A stretch of 64,000 nucleotides of DNA, taken from Synechococcus sp. CS-1329. GTDB taxonomy: Bacteria > Cyanobacteriota > Cyanobacteriia > PCC-6307 > Cyanobiaceae. The stretch spans positions 62,001 through 126,000 of the forward strand of contig NZ_JAHLYS010000033.1 in assembly GCF_025128055.1 (NCBI RefSeq), written 5' to 3'. Position 1 is the stretch's first letter. Every line of letters begins with the position of its first letter. Both the position numbers and the translations under genes were made by a program. Shown here one piece after another: positions 46,572 through 54,760 of the stretch. The notes below the pieces were generated by a model. It saw nothing but the letters and a program-made list of their open reading frames with translations. It searched no databases and was not told the origin of the DNA.

Positions 46572-47207
46572 TTGATCACCAGGCTGCAGCTCTTGGCCCG
46601 TTCGCCCAAACTCCTGGCCGTCCTGCTGGGGCTTTCGCTGAGTGCGGTGACACCAGGGCTGCAGGCGCAGGCCGCCCAGCAGGTGGTGTTTGTGAGTGGG
46701 GCCTTCCGCCGCTCGATTCCGGTGGCCGACCTGGAACACCTGGCCCAGACAGGAGAGGCCCGTGGGCTGCTGGGTGATGTGATGCGCTTCAGCAATCAGG
46801 ATCCGGCCTCGGTGTCGAAGCTGCTCAACCAGCAGCTGTCCCTGCCGCTGGTGCTCACGAGCCGGCTGCTCTCCACGCGGATCGGCGAAGCCCTGCTGCA
46901 GCGGCTGGCGACGATCTTCTCTCCTCTGCGGGCACCCCAGATGGGGGTCCAGGCCATCCGCGGCGCCCTGATCACGGGTCTGGCCAATGGCAACGGCAAC
47001 CTCAGCGCCACCGGCTTCCTGCAGGCCTACCCAGCCCAGGAGCTGGCGGTCAACATTCCCGCCCTGCTGGGGGTGATGAGCAAGGCGAACTCGATCTCCG
47101 ATCTGGTGCGCTTCTTCTCGGAATCACCGCTCGATGGCCTGCGTGGCGACAGTGCGGCTCCACCCGAGGCGGCGCCAACCCCTGAAGCACCTGTGACCAC
47201 ACCCTGA
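46572..47207 (+). CDS. Secreted DUF1400-only protein
   Basis: 211 residues. Residues 10-35 form a signal peptide (LAVLLGLSLSAVTPGLQAQA, probable cleavage after AQA). The rest matches the DUF1400 domain that elsewhere precedes an alpha/beta hydrolase: FVSGAFRRSIPVADLEHLAQ, LNQQLSLPLVLTSRLLSTRI and GVQAIRGALITGLANGNGNL. The hydrolase part is missing and the C-terminus is a Pro/Ala/Glu tail, so it is a stand-alone version rather than a truncated remnant. It may chaperone or cap a partner, but function is unknown. TTG start at 46572, six bases after the ABC1 kinase stop, suggests an operon. Confidence 0.8.
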   Translation: MITRLQLLARSPKLLAVLLGLSLSAVTPGLQAQAAQQVVFVSGAFRRSIPVADLEHLAQTGEARGLLGDVMRFSNQDPASVSKLLNQQLSLPLVLTSRLLSTRIGEALLQRLATIFSPLRAPQMGVQAIRGALITGLANGNGNLSATGFLQAYPAQELAVNIPALLGVMSKANSISDLVRFFSESPLDGLRGDSAAPPEAAPTPEAPVTTP

Positions 47208-47279
47208 GGCTCCGTGCCAACGGCCCGCAGCCGCCTGGAACCGGCCGCGTAGATTCGAATCAGCCTGCCCCTTGCCGAC

Positions 47280-48383
47280 GTGCCCCTGCTTTCAGCTCTT
47301 CGGCGACTGGGCCAGCAGCCCACGATGCAGGACTGGCCGGGGCTGATCGAGGCCTACCGGCGTTGGTTGCCGGTGAGCGAGTCCACACCGGTGATCACCC
47401 TGCGCGAAGGGGCCACGCCCCTGATCCCGGCGCCGGCGGTGTCGGCCCGGCTGGGACGCGGCATCAAGGTGTTCCTCAAATACGACGGCCTCAACCCCAC
47501 CGGCAGCTTCAAGGACCGGGGGATGACGATGGCGGTGAGCAAGGCAAAGGAAGCTGGCGCCGAGGCGGTGATCTGCGCCAGCACCGGCAACACCAGCGCC
47601 GCGGCCGCCGCCTATGCCCGTCGCGGCGGCATGCGCGCCTTCGTGCTGATCCCTGACGGCTATGTGGCCCAGGGAAAACTGGCCCAGGCCCTGGTGTACG
47701 GGGCTGAGGTGCTGGCGGTGAAGGGGAACTTCGATCGGGCCCTGGCGATCGTGCGCGAGGTGGCCGACACCTACCCGGTCACGCTGGTGAATTCGCTCAA
47801 CCCCTACCGCCTGCAGGGGCAGAAAACTGCTGCCTTCGAGGTGGTTGATGCCCTCGGAGACGCCCCCGACTGGCTCTGCATCCCCATGGGCAACGCCGGC
47901 AACATCAGTGCCTACTGGATGGGCTTTCAGGAGTACCGGCAGGCCGGCCACAGCCGGAAGCTGCCCCGGATGATGGGCTTCCAGGCCAGTGGTTCAGCCC
48001 CCCTGGTGCTGGGTCACACGGTGGAGCAACCGGACACCATCGCCACAGCGATCCGCATCGGCAATCCCGCCAACCGCGAGAAGGCCCTTGCCGTGCGTGA
48101 GCAGAGCGGCGGCAGCTTTCACGCCGTCACCGACCAGGACATCCTCGAGGCCTACCAGCTGCTGGGCCGGGAGGAAGGGGTGTTCTGCGAACCGGCCAGT
48201 GCCGCCTCTGTGGCGGGTCTGCTGCAGCAGGCGGAGCAGGTGCCCGCTGGCGCCACGGTGGTGTGCGTGCTCACGGGCAACGGCCTGAAGGATCCCAACA
48301 CCGCCATCGACAACTGCGATGGGGCCTTCCATGCCGGTCTGGCCCCGGAAGTGGATGTGGTGGCCAAGGTGATGGGCTTCTAA
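47280..48383 (+). CDS. thrC: Threonine synthase
   Basis: ThrC converts O-phosphohomoserine to threonine with PLP. The 367-residue enzyme carries the PLP lysine in [20 protein letters not shown], the [18 protein letters not shown] loop, [19 protein letters not shown] and [20 protein letters not shown] 47280 is used; an internal ATG at 47325 starts nearer the conserved [17 protein letters not shown] and is a fair alternative. A good intrinsic terminator follows at 48412. Beyond it lies the probable replication origin; as I recall thrC is likewise the last gene before dnaN in marine picocyanobacteria. Confidence 0.96.
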   Translation: MPLLSALRRLGQQPTMQDWPGLIEAYRRWLPVSESTPVITLREGATPLIPAPAVSARLGRGIKVFLKYDGLNPTGSFKDRGMTMAVSKAKEAGAEAVICASTGNTSAAAAAYARRGGMRAFVLIPDGYVAQGKLAQALVYGAEVLAVKGNFDRALAIVREVADTYPVTLVNSLNPYRLQGQKTAAFEVVDALGDAPDWLCIPMGNAGNISAYWMGFQEYRQAGHSRKLPRMMGFQASGSAPLVLGHTVEQPDTIATAIRIGNPANREKALAVREQSGGSFHAVTDQDILEAYQLLGREEGVFCEPASAASVAGLLQQAEQVPAGATVVCVLTGNGLKDPNTAIDNCDGAFHAGLAPEVDVVAKVMGF

Positions 48384-48411
48384 GACCGCAACCTGAGCCA
48401 ATCAGCCCATC

Positions 48412-48446
48412 AGCCCCATGCCGGAATCTCCGGTGTGGGGCTTTTT
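48412..48446 (+). terminator. Intrinsic terminator of thrC
   Basis: AGCCCCA (48412-48418) pairs with TGGGGCT (48436-48442), with an inner CCGGA/TCCGG stem around ATC, followed by a run of T (48442-48446). Strong stem plus T run about 30 bases after the thrC stop. Confidence 0.88.
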
Positions 48447-48469
48447 GCTGGGGTGTCACTGGGCAAAGC

Positions 48470-48845
48470 GTCCATGGGAAAAGTCGCCTCAAAGCGGGGA
48501 GAACCGGGGCCGAGCGGGCGCCCTTGAAACGCTGACGTTTTCCCCAGATCCGGGAAAGAGTGGAAAACTCTGATTTCGGTCATTTATGCGCGACGCTTTC
48601 CGCAGTCCTGATTGGAAAAACTTCAGTCGTGGACTGAGGTGGAAAAGTTTTCCACCTTTTCCCCAGCCCCTACGACTACGGATTGGATTTCTTCTTTTTT
48701 CAAATAATCCAAGACCAGTAAGAGGATTGGGGAAAGGGCAGGGGGAAACCGGTTCCAGCAGTCTTTGGCTCGTTGCGCTTCTGGCAGTGGTGTGGAAGCG
48801 TGGTGAGGCCCTTGGCGGGCTTGTTCTCTCTGGAGTTGTGTTGCG
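48470..48845. other. Probable chromosomal replication origin (oriC)
   Basis: The only long non-coding gap in the window, just before dnaN. It holds a cluster of DnaA-box-like motifs related to TTTTCCACA: TTTTCCCCA at 48538 and 48657, AGTGGAAAA at 48559 (reverse form), a face-to-face pair GGTGGAAAA (48638-48646) and TTTTCCACC (48648-48656) separated by one base, and TGGGGAAAG at 48728. A T-rich, AT-rich stretch (48684-48708) sits beside them and could be the unwinding element. Cyanobacterial origins are known next to dnaN with boxes of this type. The dnaN promoter must also lie here. A short open frame across it (48586-48849) is not believed. Confidence 0.72.
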
Positions 48846-49988
48846 ATGAAGCTGGTCTGCTCTCAGGCGGAACTGAGCGCCAGCCTTCAGCTGGTCAGCC
48901 GTGCCGTGGCTTCACGTCCCACCCACCCAGTGCTGGCCAATGTGCTGCTTACCGCCGATGCCGGTACGGGCCGGCTCAGCCTCACCGGCTTCGACCTCAG
49001 CCTCGGCATCCAGACCAACCTGCCGGCCTCCGTGGAGAGCAGTGGCACGATCACGCTGCCGTCACGCCTCTTCGGTGAGATCGTCTCTCGCCTGTCCAGC
49101 GACAGCCCGATCAGTCTCAGCTGCGAAGAAGGTCAGGAGCAGGTGGAACTCACCAGTCGCTCCGGCAGCTATCAGATGCGCGGGCTCTCCGCTGAGGATT
49201 TTCCCGACCTTCCTCTCGTTCAGACCGGAACACCGCTGCGCCTGCAACCGGAGGCCCTGGTGAAGGGGTTGCGGGCCACGCTGTTTGCCAGCAGCGGCGA
49301 TGAGGCCAAACAGTTGCTCACCGGTGTGCACCTGGGCCTGGCGGATCAGCATCTGGAATGCGCCGCCACCGACGGGCACCGCCTCTCGGTGCTCCGCCTG
49401 GAGAAAGCCTTCTCCGGCGCGGAGGAGGGCAGTGAACCCTTTGCCGTGACGGTGCCGGCCCGCTCCCTGCGGGAGCTGGAGCGCTTGCTCTCCGCCTGCA
49501 GCAGTGACGATCCTGTGAGCCTCTACTGCGATCGAGGGCAGGTGGTGTTCCTCTGGGCCGATCAGGTGCTCACCAGCCGCAGCCTCGACGGCACCTACCC
49601 CAACTACCGCCAGCTGATTCCCGAGCGCTTCAGCCGCACCCTCGAGCTGGATCGCCGTGGCTTCGTCCAGGCACTCGAGCGGGTGGCGGTGCTGGCCGAC
49701 CAGCACAACAATGTCGTCAAGCTCAGCAGCGATCCCGCCAGTGGTCAGCTGCACATCAGCGCCGACGCCCAGGATGTGGGCAGTGGTTCTGAAGACCTGC
49801 CGGCAGTGATCAGCGGTGATGCGATCGAAATCGCCTTCAATGTGCGCTACGTGCTCGATGGGCTCAAGGCGATGACCTCTGAGAGGGTGGAGTTGCGCTG
49901 CAACGCTCCCACCACCCCGGCGGTGCTCACCTCGGCGCAGGATCCCAGCTTCACCTACCTGGTGATGCCCGTTCAGATCCGCAGCTGA
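48846..49988 (+). CDS. dnaN: DNA polymerase III beta subunit (sliding clamp)
   Basis: DnaN is the ring clamp that tethers the replicative polymerase. The 380-residue length is normal for three clamp domains. Visible signatures include ASRPTHPVLANVLLTAD, MRGLSAEDFPDLP, ATDGHRLSVLRLEKAF and the C-terminal MPVQIRS, matching the universal MPMR(I/L) end. ATG 48846 is preceded by a GGAG at spacing about ten. A PRC-barrel gene starts four bases after the stop, so they are cotranscribed. Confidence 0.98.
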   Translation: MKLVCSQAELSASLQLVSRAVASRPTHPVLANVLLTADAGTGRLSLTGFDLSLGIQTNLPASVESSGTITLPSRLFGEIVSRLSSDSPISLSCEEGQEQVELTSRSGSYQMRGLSAEDFPDLPLVQTGTPLRLQPEALVKGLRATLFASSGDEAKQLLTGVHLGLADQHLECAATDGHRLSVLRLEKAFSGAEEGSEPFAVTVPARSLRELERLLSACSSDDPVSLYCDRGQVVFLWADQVLTSRSLDGTYPNYRQLIPERFSRTLELDRRGFVQALERVAVLADQHNNVVKLSSDPASGQLHISADAQDVGSGSEDLPAVISGDAIEIAFNVRYVLDGLKAMTSERVELRCNAPTTPAVLTSAQDPSFTYLVMPVQIRS

Positions 49989-49992
49989 GACC

Positions 49993-50778
49993 TTGACCCT
50001 GCCCGAGCAACTGCTGCTCAGCGACCTGCTGAGGCGCCGGGTGCGTTGCCACCAGGGAATTGATCACGGCGCCGGTCTGCAGGGTTGGATGCATCCGCCG
50101 GTGCACCGCCTGCTGGGCTGGGTGAGCAAGCCTTCCGCCTTCGGCAGCCGCCGGCTGGTGTGGCGGCTCAACCAGCTGCGTGGCCTCAGCGACCAGGAGG
50201 CTCTGGTGCAGGGAGACCCCGCGGACACCGATCCCGCCACCCTGGAGCGCTTGCCCACCCTCTTCGATGCAGCTCTGCTGGGGGCCGACGGCCAGCTGCT
50301 GGGGGTGATCGCCGACGCCAGTGTGGAGATGCGCAGCGGCCGCATCGTCAGTTATCTGGTGGCCCGCAGCGATCCGCGCCTGCCCGGCAGCAGCCGATGG
50401 CTGCTCGCGCCGGAGCGCATCGTCGATCAGCAGCCTGGCCAGGTGATGACGGCGCTGCAGGGCCTCGATGATCTGCCCCTGGCCCGCGCCAGCGTGCGTC
50501 AGGAGCTGCTGCGGCGCTCCCGCCGTTGGAGGGAACAGTTCGATGAGGTGGGCGGTCGCTTCGAGGAGCGGCTGGAGGGCTGGCTGGAGGAGCCCCCCTG
50601 GCAGGAATCGCCCTGGCAGGAGCCAGAGCCCCTCGATGCCCGCGAAGACTGGGATGATCCGGAGGCCTGGGGCGAGCCCCGGCGCGAGGACCCGGCTGCG
50701 CCCCAGCGCCGGCCCGAGCCCAGGCGGACCCCGCCGCTGCATGGAGATCCGCTCGAGCCGGACGATCCCTGGATCTAA
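49993..50778 (+). CDS. PRC-barrel-domain protein
   Basis: 261 residues. Residues 1-170 contain PRC-barrel-like repeats: LLLSDLLRRRVRCHQGIDHG, a central AALLGADGQLLGVIADASVE and the SGRIVSYLVARSDPRLPG strand region, as in PRC barrels that bind RNA or photosynthetic partners. The C-terminal 90 residues are Glu/Pro/Trp-rich (EEPPWQESPWQEPEPLDA, then DDPEAWGE) and probably disordered. Start TTG 49993, four bases after dnaN. A gene of unknown function occupies this slot in other picocyanobacterial origin clusters as I recall. A replication or RNA role is guesswork. Confidence 0.8.
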   Translation: MTLPEQLLLSDLLRRRVRCHQGIDHGAGLQGWMHPPVHRLLGWVSKPSAFGSRRLVWRLNQLRGLSDQEALVQGDPADTDPATLERLPTLFDAALLGADGQLLGVIADASVEMRSGRIVSYLVARSDPRLPGSSRWLLAPERIVDQQPGQVMTALQGLDDLPLARASVRQELLRRSRRWREQFDEVGGRFEERLEGWLEEPPWQESPWQEPEPLDAREDWDDPEAWGEPRREDPAAPQRRPEPRRTPPLHGDPLEPDDPWI

Positions 50779-50842
50779 ACACTCCCCCTCCCGGATCGGG
50801 GCCACGGGCTCGGCCACACTGGAGCCCTCCTGAGTCCCCGCT

Positions 50843-53218
50843 GTGGTTGCCACACCCTCCTTCCCGGTCGCCGAGGCCCTGCGCCAGGAGGGCCTCAGCC
50901 AGGCCGACTACGACGAGATCTGCCGCCGCCTCGGCCGCGCCCCCAACCGCGCCGAGCTGGGCATGTTCGGGGTGATGTGGTCGGAGCACTGCTGCTACCG
51001 CAACTCCCGGCCACTGCTCCAGGGCTTCCCCACCAGTGGGCCGCGCATCCTGGTGGGCCCCGGTGAGAACGCCGGTGTGGTGGACCTGGGCGAGGGCCAG
51101 CGCCTGGCCTTCAAGATCGAGAGCCACAACCACCCCTCGGCGGTGGAGCCGTTCCAGGGAGCAGCCACCGGCGTGGGCGGCATCCTGCGCGACATCTTCA
51201 CCATGGGCGCCCGGCCGATCGCCCTGCTCAATGCCCTGCGCTTCGGTCCCCTCGACGACGAGCGCAACGTGGGCCTGATGGAGGGAGTGGTGGCCGGCAT
51301 CGCCCATTACGGCAACTGCGTGGGCGTGCCCACCGTGGGTGGGGAGGTGGCGTTCGATCCCAGTTACTCCGGCAACCCGCTGGTGAATGCCATGGCCCTG
51401 GGACTGATGGAAACCGAGGAGATCGTCTGCTCCGGTGCCGTCGGTGTGGGCAATCCGGTGGTGTACGTGGGCAGCACCACCGGTCGCGATGGCATGGGTG
51501 GCGCCAGCTTCGCCTCGGCCGAGCTGAGTGCGGCCTCCCTCGATGACCGTCCGGCGGTGCAGGTGGGTGACCCCTTCCTGGAGAAGGGGCTGATCGAGGC
51601 CTGCCTCGAAGCGTTCCAGAGTGGCGATGTGCTTGCCGCCCAGGACATGGGGGCCGCCGGCCTCACCTGCAGCTGCTCGGAGATGGCCGCCAAGGGGGGG
51701 CTGGGTATTGAGCTGGATCTCGACCGCGTTCCCGCTCGGGAGAGCGGCATGAGCGCCTATGAATTTCTGCTCAGCGAGTCGCAGGAGCGGATGCTGTTCG
51801 TGGTCAGGCCGGGCTGCGAGGAGGTCCTGATGGCCCGTTTCCGTCGCTGGGGCCTCCAGGCCGCCGTGGTGGGTCGCGTCCTGGCCGACAACGTGGTGCG
51901 GGTGCTGCAGGGCGGAGTGGTGGCGGCGGAGGTGCCGGCCAGCGCCCTCGCCGATGACACCCCGATCAACCACCACGAGCTGATCAGCGAGCCCCCGGCC
52001 GCCATCTCGGCCCACTGGCGCTGGAGTGAGGCCGAACTGCCCGCGGCCAGCGCCAGTGGCCTCACGCCTGCGGCCGGTCCCCTGGTCGGCCAGCCGCTGG
52101 ACTGGGGCGCCGTGCTGCTGCACCTGCTCGATGACCCCACCATCGCCAGCAAGCGCTGGGTCTATCGCCAGTACGACCACCAGGTGCAGGCCAACACGGT
52201 GATGCCCCCCGGTGGTGCCGATGCGGCCGTGGTGCGCCTGCGCCCCCAGCGGGGTGAGGGCGCCATGGGAACCGTCAGCCGTGGTGTCGCCGCCACCGTG
52301 GATTGCCCCAACCGCTGGGTGGCCCTGGATCCCGAACGGGGCGCGCTGGCGGCGGTGGCCGAAGCCGCCCGCAACCTCAGCTGCGTCGGGGCTGAACCCC
52401 TGGCGGTCACCGACAACCTCAACTTCCCCTCCCCGGAAACTTCCACCGGCTACTGGCAGCTGGCCATGGCCTGCCGTGGCCTCTCGCAGGCCTGCCTGGC
52501 CCTGGAGACCCCCGTCACCGGTGGCAATGTCTCCCTGTACAACGAAACCCGGCGGCCTGACGGCGGCCTGCAGCCGATCCACCCCACTCCGGTGGTGGGG
52601 ATGGTGGGGCTTGTGCATGACCTTGACCACGTCACCGGCCTGGGCTGGCGGGCCCCGGGCGATCAGATCTGGCTGCTGGGGGTGCCCCTGGCCGCCAGCG
52701 ACGGCGATGACCGCCTGGGCCTGGCGGCCTCCAGCTATCTGGAGAGCGTCCATGGCCTGGCCACGGGCCGGCCTCCGCTCACCGACCTGAAGCTGGAGCG
52801 GGCGGTGCAAAGCCTGCTGCGCCAGGCGATCACGGCGGGTCTGGTGGCCTCGGCCCACGATCTCAGCGATGGGGGCCTGCTGGTGGCGGCCGCTGAGTGC
52901 TGCATCGCCTCCGGCCTCGGCGCTGCCCTTGATCTTGACGCTGCTGGGGGGCGCCTGGATCGTCTGCTCTTCGCCGAAGGGGGCGCCAGGGTGCTGGTGT
53001 CGCTCAAGCCCGCCCAGGAGCAGGCCTGGCGGCAGCTGCTGGCGGCGCAGCCGCCGCTGGCTTCCGAGCTGCTGGCCACACCGATCGGCCGGGTGGCCGG
53101 TGCCGATGCAGCCCTGAGCTGCGTGCACAACGGCACCGCTCTGCTGGCCGTTGGGGTGGAAGAGCTGCGGGCGAGCTACGAGAATGCCCTGCCGCGCCGA
53201 CTGGCCGCGGCCGGCTGA
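50843..53218 (+). CDS. purL: Phosphoribosylformylglycinamidine synthase subunit PurL
   Basis: PurL makes FGAM from FGAR with ATP, using ammonia from PurQ. At 791 residues this is the small PurL, needing separate PurS and PurQ, which are not in the window. Signatures are [37 protein letters not shown], the [11 protein letters not shown] loop, [18 protein letters not shown] and [20 protein letters not shown] 50843 gives the family start. purF follows after 25 bases on the same strand. Confidence 0.97.
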   Translation: MVATPSFPVAEALRQEGLSQADYDEICRRLGRAPNRAELGMFGVMWSEHCCYRNSRPLLQGFPTSGPRILVGPGENAGVVDLGEGQRLAFKIESHNHPSAVEPFQGAATGVGGILRDIFTMGARPIALLNALRFGPLDDERNVGLMEGVVAGIAHYGNCVGVPTVGGEVAFDPSYSGNPLVNAMALGLMETEEIVCSGAVGVGNPVVYVGSTTGRDGMGGASFASAELSAASLDDRPAVQVGDPFLEKGLIEACLEAFQSGDVLAAQDMGAAGLTCSCSEMAAKGGLGIELDLDRVPARESGMSAYEFLLSESQERMLFVVRPGCEEVLMARFRRWGLQAAVVGRVLADNVVRVLQGGVVAAEVPASALADDTPINHHELISEPPAAISAHWRWSEAELPAASASGLTPAAGPLVGQPLDWGAVLLHLLDDPTIASKRWVYRQYDHQVQANTVMPPGGADAAVVRLRPQRGEGAMGTVSRGVAATVDCPNRWVALDPERGALAAVAEAARNLSCVGAEPLAVTDNLNFPSPETSTGYWQLAMACRGLSQACLALETPVTGGNVSLYNETRRPDGGLQPIHPTPVVGMVGLVHDLDHVTGLGWRAPGDQIWLLGVPLAASDGDDRLGLAASSYLESVHGLATGRPPLTDLKLERAVQSLLRQAITAGLVASAHDLSDGGLLVAAAECCIASGLGAALDLDAAGGRLDRLLFAEGGARVLVSLKPAQEQAWRQLLAAQPPLASELLATPIGRVAGADAALSCVHNGTALLAVGVEELRASYENALPRRLAAAG

Positions 53219-53243
53219 GGCACAATGCAAAGGTAAAAGAAAG

Positions 53244-54725
53244 GTGAACGGGCCTGTGGCAAGTGCGCACCCCACGCCGGAACGGCCCGACCGGATGGAG
53301 GAGGCCTGTGGGGTCTTCGCCGTCTACGCCCCTGGCCAGCAGGTGGCCAACCTCACCTACTTCGGTCTCTACGCCCTGCAGCATCGCGGCCAGGAATCGG
53401 CGGGGATCGCCGTGTTCAACGGCGACAAGGTGCGCCTGCACAAGGACATGGGCCTGGTGAGCCAGGTCTTTGATCAGGACGTGCTGGAGCGCATGCCCGG
53501 TGATCTGGCCGTGGGCCACAACCGCTATTCCACCACCGGCAGCAGCCGGGTCTGCAACGCCCAGCCGGTGGTGCTGATGACCCGCCTCGGCCCCTTCGCC
53601 CTCGCCCATAACGGCAACCTGGTGAACGTCGAGGACCTGCGCCTGTCGGTGCAGGCCAGTGAGATCCAGTTCACCTCCACCACCGATTCCGAGCTGATCG
53701 CCTTTGCCCTGCAGCACGCCGTTGATGGCGGGCTGGGCTGGGAGGAGGCGATCCGCGATGCGGCCGGCCGTTGCCGCGGAGCCTTCAGCCTGGCGATCGG
53801 CACCCCCGCTGGACTGTTCGCCCTGCGCGATGGCCACGGGGTGCGGCCCCTGGTGTTCGGCCACATCGGCGACAAGCACCAGGGGCAGTGGGTGGTGAGC
53901 AGCGAAACCTGCGGACTTGACATCATCGGTGCCGCCTACGACGGTGACGTGGGTCCTGGTGAACTGATCCGCTTCAGTGCCGGAGATCCGCTGCCGGCCC
54001 GCCAGCGCTGGTGTGAGGAGCCCACCAAGCTCTGCATCTTCGAGATGATCTACTTCGCCCGGCCCGACAGCCGCTTCTTCGGCGAATCCCTCTACAGCTA
54101 TCGCCACCGCATCGGTGAGGTGCTGGCGCGGGAAACGGCGGTGGAAGCCGACATCGTCATCGGCGTGCCCGACTCCGGGATTCCCGCCGCCATCGGTTTC
54201 TCCAAGGCCAGCGGCATTCCCTTCGCCGATGGACTGATCAAGAACCGCTACGTGGGCCGCACCTTCATCCAACCGACCCAGGCGATGCGGGAGGCGGGGA
54301 TCCGCGTCAAGCTCAACCCCCTTCCCGATGTGCTCTCCGGCAAGCGGGTGCTGGTGATCGATGATTCGATCGTGCGCGGCACCACCAGCCGCAAGCTGGT
54401 GCAGGCGCTGCGCGAAGCCGGTGCCACCGAGGTGCACATGCGCATCAGCTCGCCGCCGGTCACCCACCCCTGCTTCTACGGCATCGACACCGACAACCAG
54501 GATCAACTGATCGCTGCGCGCTTCAACCTCCAGGAGATCACCGATCACCTCCAGGTGGATTCCCTCGCCTACCTCAGTCAGGAGGGCATGCTCGAGGCCG
54601 CCCACGACAACGCCTCACATTTCTGCACCGCCTGCTTCGATGGCAACTACCCGATTGAGATGGACGATTCGGTGCGTTCCAGCAAGTTGATGCTGGAGCC
54701 CACCGGCCTGGCCGCCCGGGTCTGA
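53244..54725 (+). CDS. purF: Amidophosphoribosyltransferase
   Basis: PurF starts purine synthesis, making phosphoribosylamine from PRPP and glutamine. A propeptide of about 20 residues ends at the nucleophile cysteine in EEACGVFAVYAPGQQ. The glutaminase domain shows LQHRGQESAGIAVF and HNRYSTTGSS; the PRTase domain has the PRPP loop RVLVIDDSIVRGTTSRKLV. The C-terminal cysteines CTACFDGNYP and the earlier KLCIFEMIYFARPDS belong to the iron-sulfur PurF type. GTG 53244 is chosen; GTG 53256 or ATG 53298 are in frame. A perfect 13-bp dyad lies between its stop and the convergent topoisomerase gene. Confidence 0.96.
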   Translation: MNGPVASAHPTPERPDRMEEACGVFAVYAPGQQVANLTYFGLYALQHRGQESAGIAVFNGDKVRLHKDMGLVSQVFDQDVLERMPGDLAVGHNRYSTTGSSRVCNAQPVVLMTRLGPFALAHNGNLVNVEDLRLSVQASEIQFTSTTDSELIAFALQHAVDGGLGWEEAIRDAAGRCRGAFSLAIGTPAGLFALRDGHGVRPLVFGHIGDKHQGQWVVSSETCGLDIIGAAYDGDVGPGELIRFSAGDPLPARQRWCEEPTKLCIFEMIYFARPDSRFFGESLYSYRHRIGEVLARETAVEADIVIGVPDSGIPAAIGFSKASGIPFADGLIKNRYVGRTFIQPTQAMREAGIRVKLNPLPDVLSGKRVLVIDDSIVRGTTSRKLVQALREAGATEVHMRISSPPVTHPCFYGIDTDNQDQLIAARFNLQEITDHLQVDSLAYLSQEGMLEAAHDNASHFCTACFDGNYPIEMDDSVRSSKLMLEPTGLAARV

Positions 54726-54731
54726 GCTGGG

Positions 54732-54760
54732 TTGCTCAGCTGAGCACCTCAGCTGAGCAA
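54732..54760. terminator. Perfect 13-bp inverted repeat at the purF / topoisomerase convergent junction
   Basis: TTGCTCAGCTGAG (54732-54744), loop CAC, CTCAGCTGAGCAA (54748-54760). It lies between two convergent genes and includes the stop codon of the minus-strand gene. The stem ends in TT/AA but no long T run follows on either strand. Likely a bidirectional terminator or transcript-end hairpin. Confidence 0.65.

Noticed and set aside
48586-48849. 87-codon frame across the proposed origin
   Set aside because: Overlaps the DnaA-box cluster and the dnaN start, has no ribosome binding site and no family similarity.
50348-53275. 975-codon open frame on the minus strand opposite purL
   Set aside because: It mirrors the high third-position GC of purL. 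Its protein is His/Gly/Gln-rich with no recognisable domain, and purL on the plus strand is unmistakable.
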